This document shows positions 12,353 to 22,576 of a stretch of 64,000 bases of DNA, piece by piece. Origin of the DNA: Ochotona curzoniae (lineage: Eukaryota; Chordata; Mammalia; Lagomorpha; Ochotonidae); NCBI RefSeq assembly GCF_017591425.1, contig NW_024466459.1, positions 3,100,001-3,164,000 on the forward strand, given 5' to 3'. Position 1 is the stretch's first letter; each line of letters begins with the position of its first letter. The position numbers and the translations under genes were made by a program. The notes under the pieces were generated by a model, which did not search any database, had not been told where the DNA came from, and saw only the letters and a list, made by a program, of their open reading frames with translations.

Positions 12353-12764
12353 TTCTGAAAAAGGGAACATGTGATTTCAAAGGTTTAGAACAACAACAAC
12401 AACAAAAAAAAACACCTTTACACTAACATGAATTTATGACATCCTTTTAAACTTTCTTTACATGTAACATGCATTCATCCAGTAAATATCTGTGGCAATC
12501 TCATCTACTATCTACATGTTAGGAACATAACTGTAAGAATAAGAGTTTCACTAACTTTACATTCTCACTTATAACACATCAGACAATTGTAAAATGAGAT
12601 GTTCTAAACCTCCGGAAACAGAGAATCTCACTTAGGGAGTCCCAGAGCTACACGTTCAAGATGGAAGAGTTAAGATGGTACTGTGAGCTCATGCATATCC
12701 TCACACACACACACACTTCACACAATGAATTCACATCACAGAACATAAGCCTACTTTGACATGG
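12353..12764. other. Single-copy spacer with short AC run
   Basis: Contains (CAA)n-A-run at about 12390-12413 and a short (CA)n at 12702-12716. No gene seen. Confidence 0.4.
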
Positions 12765-12960
12765 GCTCTTTAAGGCAACTGGCATCCTTGTAAGAAAAGG
12801 AGAGTAGGACCTAGACAGCAAGAGAGAGAAGACCAGGGGAGGGCAGGAGGAGGAGGTAACAGGCCACAGAGAGCAGCCACAGAGAGCAGCCGCAGAAGAG
12901 GCAACCCTCAGCTGCAGATGACACCTGCACGCCATGCAACTGGCTTCTGGAATCATGAGA
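12765..12960 (+). mobile_element. LTR fragment, possibly MaLR-type
   Basis: Reads TTTAAGGCAACTGGCATCCTTGTAAG, AAAGGAGAGTAGGACCTAGACAG and GAGAGAGAAGACCAGG, then GCAGATGACACCTGCACGCCATGC and CTTCTGGAATCATGAGAAA. This order resembles old MaLR LTRs. Similarity is by memory only and boundaries are approximate. Confidence 0.35.
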
Positions 12961-12976
12961 AAGCAGAACCCTAAGA

Positions 12977-13102
12977 TGGAAGTGGTCCAGTCCAGGGGAG
13001 CTCTGTGGGTATCTCAGCTGGAAGCTGCCCAGTCCAGGGGAGCTCTGTGGGCATCTCAGATGGAAGTGGCCCAGTCCAGGGGAGCTCTGTGGGCATCTCA
13101 GA
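12977..13102. repeat. 42-bp tandem repeat, 3 copies
   Basis: Three head-to-tail copies of exactly 42 bp, starting at 12977, 13019 and 13061, with core CCAGTCCAGGGGAGCTCTGT. They differ at only a few positions (for example GGTC/TGCC/GGCC, and GGGTATC against GGGCATC). The length is a multiple of three, so both strands stay open and give 14-residue repeats. No other evidence of coding. It directly follows the LTR-like fragment. Confidence 0.9.
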
Positions 13103-13541
13103 CAAACCAGCACAATGGGTAAAAGGGAGAAGCAGAGAAGAAGGAACTTCAGGACTACCTTTGCCAAATATGCTGAAAATCAATCACACACAAAATGTCA
13201 CAGGTGACTTTTCACAAATGCACATCAAATGATGACAGAGGTAATTGGCCAAAGGGCAAAGGGACCATCCCCTCAAGATAAAAACCTGAAAATGGCCTCT
13301 TTCAGCAGTGTTCCCCAGAAGAGATTGGGGATCCCTGGAGCCAATATCCCCCAAAGCCAAAGTCTCTTTATATTTTATGTTTTTAATCATCTCTAAATTA
13401 TTCATTCTAAATCTTTTCGCTGTGTTTCCCTTCCTCCTAAGCAAGAGTGGAAGAATGTGGCTTGCATATGGAGTAAGCAGAGAAGGAGTCAAGCTCTTCT
13501 GGAACCTTCACTCAAGTTTATTCAGTAAGAATGTCTGAACT
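13103..13541. other. Single-copy spacer
   Basis: No repeat landmarks. Overlapping frames of about 100 codons are unrecognised. Confidence 0.4.
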
Positions 13542-13838
13542 GGGGGAAGGCAGAATACTGGCACCTCATATCTGAGTGGCACTTCAAGTCCCAGCTGGTC
13601 TGCTTCCAATGGGTTCCCTGCTAATGTGCTACGAAAGGCAGCAGAGGAAGGCCTGAGTGCTCAAACCTGTGCTACCCACATGGGAGACCTGCATAGAGTT
13701 CTGGGATCCAGGCTCATCTTGCTCTGTCTTCTCTCCCTTCCCTCTTCTCTCTCTCTCTCCCTCCCTCCCTTCTTCTCTAGGAGTATGTGTGTGTATATTC
13801 ATAACTCTGCCTTTCAAATGTTTTTTAAATAAATAATG
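13542..13838 (+). mobile_element. CSINE-type SINE, near full length
   Basis: CAAGTCCCAGCTGGTCTGCTTCC, GGTTCCCTGCTAATGTGC, CACATGGGAGACCTGCATAG, a CTCTCTCTCTCC tract, then CTGCCTTTCAAATG and AAATAAATAATG. The second half of the core (the CCATTTGGGG region) is missing, so it is internally deleted. Confidence 0.8.
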
Positions 13839-14329
13839 TTTGAACTATGATATCAGTCATCCACTAATTTAGGACTGAAGGTTTCTATTTCTGATTACAG
13901 CACAAAAATAATGCAAGATCAATAAGCTAAAAATGCCAATCCTTTCTCAACCCAAAGGTTCATTTCTCCCTGGAAAAGGGATCTTGGAACTCTAGAAAGG
14001 AAGGGATATAGGACACATGAACCAATGGACTGCAAGCAAAAGAAGCCATTTCAGTATCCTTGCTGGACCTAGATTGATCTCAAAATGATTTTTAAAAAGA
14101 AAAAAGAAAAATCTTTGCCAAAAGAAATAATCAACAGCCTCACAATATCTCTTCTCCCCTCCTACATAATAAGCGCTCACACTCTCTGAAGCTTAGACAA
14201 GGCTAGTGTTTTACAATCTTTAGGAGTAATCCCTTAACCACACAGCCAAGGCAGGCTGTGGTTACTGTGCATCTCTGTCCTTCAGCGAGCACTGGGCCCC
14301 ACTGTCAATATCTGAATGAAGGAACATGG
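13839..14329. other. Single-copy spacer
   Basis: AT-rich, no gene or repeat recognised. Confidence 0.4.
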
Positions 14330-14630
14330 ACAGGTGTTGGGCCGAGTGGGGAAGGTGCTCACGTGTCACGACAGAATGACCGAGCTTGAGTCCCAGGACT
14401 GGCACCTGACTCCAACTTTTCATTAACACAGACCCTGAGAGGCAGCAGGAAGGGTTCATGTGACTGCATTCCTGTTACCGATGTGGGAGGCTTGTATTGA
14501 GTGTCCCTCCACTGGCTTCACCCCAGGCCCAGCCTAGTCATTGTAGGTATCTGGGGAGTGAACAGGTGGAGGGGTGTTCCTCTCCCTATCTGTCTGTCTC
14601 TCACAAAAGAAATAACAATTAACTAACTAA
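14330..14630 (+). mobile_element. CSINE-type SINE, second subfamily
   Basis: ACAGGTGTTGGGCC head, TTGAGTCCCAGGACTGGC, ACACAGACCCTGAGAGGCAGCAG, GTGGGAGGCTTGTATTGAG, TATCTGGGGAGTGAACAGGTGG, then CTGTCTGTCTCTCAC. The 'GCAGACCCTGAGAGGCAGCAG' core marks a subfamily distinct from the 'CTCCCTGCTAATG' copies. It is also seen at 15134, 24243 and 40866. Confidence 0.85.
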
Positions 14631-15133
14631 AATGAGTGAAGGAATAAATAGATGGATCTATGCCTTGAAGACTTTCCCAATCATCTCCCCAAGATTTCTC
14701 CTTCAGTTTCCAAGGCTTTACTTGCATGTACGCAGTTTACTCCTGAACTCACAGAAGTCAGCAAGCCAAGCCATTCCCATCTTCTCTAAAAAAGCCCTTC
14801 CTGTCTACTTACAGTATCAAGGAAAACCCAAGTTCACTGGAAGTTCCGCTGGGCAATCTGCATTGATCATGAAGAAGGCTACACTCAAACACAAACCCAA
14901 GCTTCTCAGGTCTTCTTCTGTTTTCCTTCTAGGAGTAGAACAACGTTTAAATTGAAATCCAATAAAGGAAAATGTATTTCTTGAAGGACAAACATTATCT
15001 GACTTCTGAGAGGCAGCCAAGGAAAAAATTCAAACTAGTGTTCAGCTAAAGACAATAAATGTCACCATGGAGTGATACTGAAGGCAGAAGGGCCTTCTTA
15101 AGCTCAGGGAGCATGCCTTGAAGAACAAGACAG
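14631..15133. other. Single-copy spacer
   Basis: A 107-codon plus-strand frame at 14632-14955 shows no recognised motif. No repeat seen. Confidence 0.4.
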
Positions 15134-15414
15134 AGGGCAGATGTTTGGGTCCAGCAGGTAACATACTGAGTACTCATATTGAATACACAGATTCAACCCA
15201 AGCTCTGGCTCCCTGACTCCAGTTCCGGTTGATGCAGACCCTGAGAAGCAATGCTGATGGTTCAGGTAATTGGATTCCCCGTCACCCACATGGGAGACCT
15301 GGATTGTAGGTCGTCTTCTCAGCATCAGCCCTCCCAGCAACTGTGGGTCTTTGGGGCAGTGAACCACAAGTGAGAGTTCTGTCTGTCTCTGTCCCTTGAA
15401 CAACTTTTTAAAGA
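15134..15414 (+). mobile_element. CSINE-type SINE, second subfamily
   Basis: GGGCAGATGTTTGGGTCCAGCAGG head, GATGCAGACCCTGAGAAGCAATGC, CACCCACATGGGAGACCTGGATTG, GGTCTTTGGGGCAGTGAACC, TCTGTCTGTCTCTGTCC and a short tail. Confidence 0.85.
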
Positions 15415-17009
15415 CAAGACAGTGAAAGCTCCTTGCCAGCACATTAGCTGAGTGTTTCTTCAAGTTAAACCCTCCAACCACAGTAACTGCAGAAAGAGAT
15501 TGCACATCTCAAGCAGGCATGGCCCACAGCATTCCTTGCCACACAGGAATGCATGGGTCACAAAGGTGACAGGAACAGATACAGACCATCCAGGCAAATT
15601 CCTCTCTGCACCTGCTTAGAGACCACAAATTGCACTCATCAAACCACTATCTGGCACCTGTAGCAGCAGGGTAATTACACCAAAGTTTAACAACAGATCA
15701 AACGTCAATAAACTTTATATTATGACTGTAATGACTTTTAGTTAATATTTTTATTGTCTGTGGGAAATGGTAAGGGTCGGGGCATAAGTTCCAGAACCTT
15801 CTCAGGTTCTGGGACACATAGAGCAGATTCCAAGCACACAGTAACATCTCTGGATCCCAGAAAGTATGTCACAGGTGGAGCTGCTCATCTGGAGCCGGAG
15901 TTAGCCAGGCTTGAGAGCCAGACTCTAGATATACAAATCCCAGCACCTCCTTTTCCTAGTAACACAGCCTGTCCAGCCTTTTTGTGTTGTTTCCTCACCT
16001 ACGGATAGGGATGGCAATGCAAGGTACTCAAGACTGCTAGGTGGAAGGACTGCCTGGCACAGGGGAAGCAGCTGCCGGCTGTTGCTACAGCGACAGCCAG
16101 CCCTGGAAAAGGCTGGAAGGAGATCAGGTAGGTCATTCTGGATGACGGCGGGAGACAGGAGCATCCAGTTCTGCGCTACAGCCCATAGCTGCCAGCTGTG
16201 GCATTGCTGTTCTTTGCTCCCCCAGCCACTGTGGGCATTAACGTCCTGCTGTTTTCCTTGTCCTTTCATCCTTTTGGTTGTCCAGTCCCTCGGGAACATG
16301 TGTGCAGCTGCTCTGATTCTATTCTGCTCCATATTTCTGCATGGCTCTGGCTCCAGTCTCCCCTACGTACCCACTCTCAGCTGGTCAGGACCCTGTAACC
16401 TACATGTGGTCACCTGCAGGGACCAACCTATTATGCACTTCAGAAACAAACACACAGCTTTGAAAGGGTCACACCTATCATTCATTCTTTCAAGTGATGG
16501 TTACAGAGAGCCCACTGTGCACTTGACATGCTCCATGATGTCCTTGGGAGCCAAATAGGACGTGGGAACACACAGAGGTTGAATATGTGAGCAAAACCAC
16601 CATCATCCAATCTACCCAGAAACCAACGGACCCCAGGGTAGGTAGAGCTAGGTGAGGCTAGAAATCTTGCAACTGTTGTCCTTTGAAGATAACCCTTCTC
16701 TAACATCAAGTTTAAGCATTCCTTGATCTTTCTGGCAACAAAGAATTGCTACAAGAATGCTCTTAGGAGAATCAGCCTAGCTTTAAAGCTTCCCCTCTCT
16801 GTTTGTGCTGTTCCTAAGCAGACAGCACAAGGCTTTCAGAGTTACCTTTGAGCCAAAAGTTAATTATTTACAGCTGGGCAAGCACAGCCCTCCACTGCCC
16901 AGAAATCTCTAATCTTACCTGGATCACAAGAAATTACACCTTCCAGCCACTTGGGAATCAAACTGATACTTACGTTCTTTGAAAGAGGAAGTCCATGAAG
17001 TTTTCCTTC
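15415..17009. other. Repeat-poor stretch of 1.6 kb, no gene assigned
   Basis: The longest frame is 158 codons at 16082-16558 (plus), with no recognised domain and many antisense frames. A short perfect hairpin (CCAGAACC/GGTTCTGG, 6-nt loop) lies at 15791-15812. Near 16478-16600 a faint 'CATTCATTCTTTCA...CTGTGC' pattern could be an eroded MIR3. Confidence 0.4.
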
Positions 17010-17335
17010 TTTTTTATGATTAGTTTCCATTGGAAAGGCAGATTTACAAACAGAAGAAGAGACAGAGAAAAGGATTTTCCATCCATTGTGTCATCCCCCC
17101 AATGGTGACAATGGCCACAGCTGAGATTATCTGAAGCCAGGATCCTGGAGTTTGTTCCAGGTCCCCTACGTGGGTGCAGGGTCCAAAGGCCTTGAACCAT
17201 CCTCCACAGCTTTCCTGGGCCACAGCAGGGACCACGGGAAGGGAAGTGGAGCATCCAGGACACAAACTGGCATCCACATGGGATGCCAGCAATTGCAGTC
17301 AGAGGATTAGCCAACTGAGCCACCGCACCAGCTCT
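17010..17335 (-). mobile_element. CSINE-type SINE, full length
   Basis: Antisense copy: TTCCATTGGAAAGGCAGATTTAC, TCCATCCATTGTGTCATCCCCCC, GGTGCAGGGTCCAAAGGCC, GAAGTGGAGCATCCAGGACAC, CATCCACATGGGATGCC, and the head complement CAACTGAGCCACCGCACCAGC. Confidence 0.9.
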
Positions 17336-17523
17336 CCTCCTTATTTTCTGAATGAACGTCACACCCAAACTTGAACTCAGTGATAGCATGTTCTATCTCT
17401 AGCTATATACATGGCTGCTACATTTGGATCTAGCAGACATTATACAGATTTTACTGTGAAAGAGAAATGTTCCCTTTTTAACAGTGAATATTTTTAAATA
17501 CTGATTATGAAAAATAATCTTTA

Positions 17524-17825
17524 GGTCAGGGGTTGTGGTGCAGCGGGTGAAGCTATTGCTGTGGACATCCACAATCCCAGAGTGCTGGTTTGAATCCAGT
17601 TTGAGTCTCTGCTTTCAATCCAGCATCCTGTTAACACACCTGGGAAGCAGCAGACAATGGCTCACAAGCCTGGACTCCTGCCAGGTGGTGGGAGATCCAG
17701 ACGGAGTCCCAGTCTCCTGATTCGGCCTGGTCCAGTCCTGTTGTAAGAAATGTGGTGAGTGAACCAGCAGAGGAAAGGTCTTTCTGTCTCTCCATTTTTC
17801 AAATGAATAAGTAACATTTAAAAGC
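17524..17825 (+). mobile_element. CSINE-type SINE, full length
   Basis: GGTTGTGGTGCAGCGGGTGAAGC head with tRNA-like B-box region GGTTTGAATCC. Then CACCTGGGAAGCAGCAGAC, CCTGGTCCAGTCC, GAGTGAACCAGCAGAGG, CTTTCTGTCTCTCC and a TTCAAATGAATAAG tail. Confidence 0.9.
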
Positions 17826-17992
17826 AAGCCAGGTCAGCTTTAGGAAAAATCTGAAGCTTTGAAATAATATAATGAGAAAATTACTCATTAAGCCAACATC
17901 CATTGATAAATTATCACATTGGTGTCCTTTCTTCCTATCTTCTTCATTGTTGGTGCTAGGGTAGTTTTCTTTTTCTTCTTTCATTTTTATTT

Positions 17993-18288
17993 ACTTTTTA
18001 AGATTTACCTGGAAGGCAGAGTTACAGAGAAAAGAGGGATAGATAGAAAAAGAGAGTCCACCAGATTACTTTTCAAAATGACCAGAACAGCTGGGGCTGG
18101 GCAAGGCCAAAGCCAAAGCCAGCTTCCTCCTGGTCTCCCATGTTAAGCGGCAGGGGAACAAGCATAGGGGCCATTTCTGCACAGGGAGCTGGATTGGAAG
18201 TTGTGCATCTAGGACTTGAAGCAGCATTCACATGGAGTGCTGGCAATGAAGGCAGTAACTATCCCACTGTGCCATAACAGCAAGCCCC
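17993..18288 (-). mobile_element. CSINE-type SINE, full length
   Basis: Antisense copy: TTTTTAAGATTTACCTGGAAGGCAGAG, CAGCTGGGGCTGGGCAAGGCC, CAGGGAGCTGGATTGGAAG, and head complement CACTGTGCCATAACAGCAAGCCCC. With 17524-17825 (plus) it forms an inverted SINE pair about 170 bp apart. Confidence 0.9.
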
Positions 18289-18550
18289 TACTCTTCTATT
18301 TTCTGAATATATTTCCACCGTGGTCCATATTTATACATATTGGTACCCTGCCATTTTTCTCAACATTAACTCTGTCACTAACTAGTCCTTAGAAATGTAA
18401 TTTCTAGTAACTGCATAGCCTGTGAGTCATCAGGAGACCACAGTGCACTAAGCCAGACCCGGGTCTATCCCTGCTTCCTTCCATGCAGGCCTGGTATAAC
18501 TAACCCAGGACATCTGCTTGAACTGCAGCACAGACACAGAAAGCAAGCAG

Positions 18551-18569
18551 GCAGCAGCAGCAGCAGCAG
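18551..18569. repeat. (CAG)6 trinucleotide run
   Basis: Six uninterrupted CAG units in single-copy sequence between two SINEs. No coding context. Confidence 0.85.
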
Positions 18570-18622
18570 TTCTGAAGGACTGGGTATGCTGCCAAACAGG
18601 TCAGGTCACTTTCAAAATGCAA

Positions 18623-18921
18623 GGGATAGGCACTGTGGTGCACAGGTTAGGCCACACATACAGGAACTGGTTTGAGTCCTAGCTACTCCATTTCCCATCC
18701 AGCTCCATGCTAATCTATTTGGAAAAACAGGAAGATGTCCCAAGTGCTTGGTCTCAATATCACATGGAACGCCTAAATGAAATTTCCAGTTCCTCCTGGT
18801 CCACTCCTGGATGTTGTAGCCACTGGAGAAGTGAACTACTGGATAAAAATTCTCTCTCTCTCTGTCCCTCTCCCTCCTTCCCGCCCTCTCTCTCTCTCTC
18901 ACTGCATTTAAAATAAATTAA
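18623..18921 (+). mobile_element. CSINE-type SINE, full length
   Basis: GGATAGGCACTGTGGTGCACAGG head, GTTTGAGTCCTAGCTACTCC, CCAGCTCCATGCTAATC, CCTGGTCCACTCCTGG, GTAGCCACTGGAGAAGTGAAC, a long CTCTCTCT tract, then CATTTAAAATAAATTAAC. Confidence 0.9.
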
Positions 18922-18984
18922 CATACTTTTAAAATCATATTATGTTTGTTCTCTTCTCTCAGTTACTGCTCTGATTCCTGAGGT

Positions 18985-19925
18985 CTGTGCAAACCAGGGT
19001 GACGTGAGAATCCTGTGTCCCCACCTTCTGATACACAGCTCCTACTATCTTCATGAGTTCCTGAGTGGTGGCAGTATCTGACACAGAACTCCTAAACCCC
19101 TTGAAACTTCCTGAGTGATAGCAGCAAGTATTTCCTCTTAAAAGGTGCTTGTTGTTAAAGTCATGATAGATGGGGAGTTCATGGCCAGGTAACCAACTGT
19201 CTCCTTGGAGGGTTCAAAGTTCAGCCTCACCCTCGGAACTCCAGGAAGGGACAGTCCCAGGGGTCAAAGTGATCCAGAATAGTAAGTGATCAATCATGTA
19301 CGCATAATGAAGTCCTCTCGGGATCCAAAAGGACCAGGTTTGGAGGACATTCTGTGCAGTGTGCCCAGCCAGGGTGTTGGGGCTCCACAACCCTTCCCAA
19401 AGAGCTTGCCCAAGGCACCTCTCCATCTGACTGTTGGCCCGTGTCCTCCGTAACAAAAACAGCCTTCAACCAGAAAGCATGACTATTTCCTTGAGTTCTG
19501 GAAGTCATGCTTGCAAATTAATTACACCCAACAAGAGGACTGTGTGAGCCTTCAATTTCCAGCTGGTCAGTTGGAAGGACTAGTCATCACCAGGGTTTGT
19601 GACCAGCTTCTACTAGAGGCAGGTAGTCATCCTGAGGCCAGAGTCCTCAGCCTGTGAGATGTGACACTGCCTCCAGATAGAAAACATCCACGCTGAACAG
19701 AACTGTAGGACATGCAACCGGCATCTGCTATAGGTCAGTCTGGCACGGATGGGTCACAAATGTCACAGGCACTGTACCTAACAGGAGGGGAAACACTGCT
19801 TCCTCCTGTCTCTCATAGCTTGTGTCTTCCGGAGGACTGATTGGTTGTGGGTGTGGACTAAACCCCAGAACTTTGGTGACCAGAGGTGAATCATTCAGAA
19901 TCGAGAGTGAAGAGACGGGAAAGTA
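18985..19925 (+). mobile_element. Endogenous retrovirus LTR, ERVL-type, solo and eroded
   Basis: Ordered landmarks of an old mammalian LTR: CCTTGAAACTTCCTGAGTGATAG, GGGGAGTTCATGGCCAGGTAACCAACTGTCTCC, ATCAATCATGTACGCATAATGAAG, CCAAAAGGACCAGGTTTGGAGGA, CCATCTGACTGTTGGCC, TGCAAATTAATTACACCC, CCTGTGAGATGTGACACTG, and a 3' end with TTTGGTGACCAGAGGTGAATC. No gag, pol or env remnant flanks it, so it is probably a solo LTR. Family assignment (ERVL/MLT2-like) is from memory. An ATAATGAAG box rather than a clean TATA is present. Confidence 0.55.
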
Positions 19926-20665
19926 CCAGGCTTCTTTCTCATCTCTTATACACAGGGGAAGGGGAGAGGTGGAACTTGAGTATGTTCATGAAACTATTAG
20001 CCCCAATATAGAACACATCCACCTTCTACTAAAATAAGGTATGGAGTGCTTGGAAAACTCACCAAGGAAGGTAGCCAGAAAGCAGACCAGACACTCCTTG
20101 GCAGGGATCCTCCCAGGTGCTGGCAGTTCCTTGGCAGTGTCACAGTAATGGTTACCAAACTAATCTCCCAGTTATGCTCCAAGAGAAATTCATTCATTGT
20201 AAAGCAAATGACTGACATATGCCCAAGTTCAAATTACCATGAACTGTCTATTGCTTGTTCTTTTCATTCAAAGTAATTCTCCCTGAGCAAAGCACTAGTG
20301 AAGCTCATTACTTCAAACAAGTCTTTTTCTGAAATCCTCCACTCTTCCCTCTGCAGCAGAGGAACTAGCACGTACTTCCCATTTTGGTGTCCTCAAGAAC
20401 ATTAAAACCACAGGTAACTCAAAAGTCAGTGTTTAATAGCATCAACAATAATCACTGCTTCCCTGAGGCCATTCTTAAAAAAAAAAAAACTGACTTGGTC
20501 TTCTTGATCACTAAGCATGGTGGCTGCTGAAGGTTATGAGAGAGTGGCAGCACTGTTTGCTGTGACTCACGCCAAGGCACTGGCAGTTCTGCCACTCTCA
20601 GGGCAAATGTTGGCAAGTGAATACAGGCTGGGAAGAATTCCTTGATATCATAAGGATAATAACTT
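19926..20665. other. Single-copy spacer
   Basis: No gene seen. A-run at 20477-20489. Confidence 0.4.
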
Positions 20666-20957
20666 TGGAGCTAGTGTTGTGGCACAGTTAGTTGATATCC
20701 CATATGGGAGTGCTGGTTTGAGTCCCAGCTATTCTGCTTCTGATCTAACTTCCTGCTAATGTGCCTGGGAAGGCAGAGGATAATGGCTCAAGTCTTTCAG
20801 GCACTGTCACCCACGCAGAAGACTGGGATAGAGTTCCTGGCTCCTGGCTTCGATCCAGGTTGGATCTGACTGTTGGGAAGAGAACCAGCATTCATTCATA
20901 AAATGAGCTCCCCTCTCCTTGCATTTCAAATAAATAAACAAACATTTCAGAAAAAAA
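20666..20957 (+). mobile_element. CSINE-type SINE, near full length
   Basis: GGAGCTAGTGTTGTGGCACAG head, CCCATATGGGAGTGCTGGTTTGAGTCCC, ACTTCCTGCTAATGTGCCTGGGAAGGC, CCTGGCTCCTGGCTTCGATCC, and CATTTCAAATAAATAAAC. Confidence 0.9.
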
Positions 20958-21005
20958 TAACTTTGACATTGAAGACCTCCAGGGGTCCACAGATCATACT
21001 TCTTA

Positions 21006-21326
21006 GAAAGATTTATTTATGTATTTTTATTGGAAAGGCAGATCAGATTTAGAGAGAGGAGGAGGAACAGAAAGAAAGATCTTTTATTTGCTGGTTCGTC
21101 CCTCAACTGGTCACAATGGCCAGAACAAACTGATTGAAGGCAGGAGCCAGGAGCTTCTTATGGCCTCCCACGTGGATGCAGGATCTCAAGGCTTTGGGAC
21201 ACCCTCCACTGCATTTCCAGGCCATAAGTACGGAGCTGGATGGAAAAGGAAGCATTCAGAAACACTGCCCGAATGGGATCTTGGCATTTGCAAGGGATTA
21301 GCCAAAGGTGCCATTGTGCTGGGCCC
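21006..21326 (-). mobile_element. CSINE-type SINE, full length
   Basis: Antisense copy: AAGATTTATTTATGTATTTTTATTGGAAAGGC, GCTGGTTCGTCCCTCAACTGG, CCACGTGGATGCAGGATC, GGAGCTGGATGGAAAAGG, and head complement GCCATTGTGCTGGGCCC. It lies 49 bp after the plus-strand SINE at 20666, giving another inverted pair. Confidence 0.9.
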
Positions 21327-22277
21327 AAGATCACACTTTAAAAACCACTGTGTCAAGGGATCAGTAAAACTAAAATAACCTCAAGATGGGTTTTTGCTGT
21401 TGCAACATTTGCAGTGCAACAAAAGTGAACCTAAAAGGCCAAAACTTGCTCATCTTCCAAGAAATTAAGAATTCCCACACCATAATCAATAATAAAATAC
21501 TAATAGTTCCACACAAAGACTGGCTCATTATAGCTCAAGGAGGGATGGAAGGCTCTCGAGGAGAAAGCAAGAGCAAAACATAGCCCAGACTGGAGCATGC
21601 ATTTTAGAAAGTCATCTGCTGACCAAGTTCAAGGGTTCAACTCCTTAAAATGTCAATGAACTTGAATGAAACTTAGAAGACTGTTCTCAGAAACCACGAA
21701 AAACAACAGTCCATTTTTTTCAAAGACTGAAAGGCTATTTTCCTATACATGGGTATTTATCCTAACAACTGTTGATGAACTCTCACACCAGGAAAACTGG
21801 GAACTGAGTCACAAGGAACACCGATGAGCCAGTTCTGGGTTTCTACTTATAACTTCCCTCATAATTTGTTAAGTGACCCAGGAAGTCCTTCTGCAGCACT
21901 GACAAGATTCATGATGCACAATTATTTCTCATGCAAAGGAAACACATCCCAAATAACGGCAGGGATGTCAATGAATTCGGATTATATTCCCTATGAAATT
22001 GGAAAAAAAAAAAAAACTTCCCAAGGCAGAAGTCAATAACTACATTAGCTACAACCTTTCAGAAAATGGACAAGGGAGTATGGACCTGCCCTCATACTCA
22101 TTCCAGCCTGGCACTACACGTGACACACAAGAAGGTTTCTGCCCACCTGCTGGCACTCACTGGTTGAACTAATGACTGGATACACAAATGAGTGAATGAA
22201 CAAAGTAGGTAATGGTAGAAACATGCAAGTGCTAAGACTGGCTTCTTCAGGATTTCAAATTTTACCTTTCTGAAATA
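21327..22277. other. Single-copy spacer
   Basis: AT-rich. A-run near 22003-22015. No gene seen. Confidence 0.4.
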
Positions 22278-22576
22278 TTTCATTTTCATTTTTCTCAGAA
22301 GGCAGAAAGACAAAGAGATATAGATCTATATTTCGAACTCCTGGTCCATTCCTCTACAAATGTGTACAAGCAGCAGGCCTGGATAAGGCCAAGAGCTCCA
22401 TCTGGGTTTCCTACACATATAACAGAAACTTAAGTCCTGGAGCCATCACCTGCTGCCTCTCAAGGTGCATGTGAGCAGGAAGCTGCAGGCAAAGTGGAGC
22501 TGGGATTCAAATCCAGGCACACCAAAATAGAGTGTGGACATCCCAAGTGACACCATATTGCCATACCAAACACCTG
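22278..22576 (-). mobile_element. CSINE-type SINE, near full length
   Basis: Antisense copy: CAGAAGGCAGAAAGACAAAGAG, CTCCTGGTCCATTCCTC, GGCCTGGATAAGGCCAAGAGC, CACCTGCTGCCTCTCAAGG, GGAGCTGGGATTCAAATCCAGG, and a head complement ending CCAAACACCTGCC. Confidence 0.85.

Noticed and set aside
15789..15801. Perfect three-pentamer heat-shock element (TTCnnGAAnnTTC)
   Set aside because: About half a match is expected by chance in 64 kb over both strands, and no promoter is nearby.
16082..16558. 158-codon plus-strand frame
   Set aside because: Same reasons; contains no recognisable motif and has a 135-codon antisense partner.
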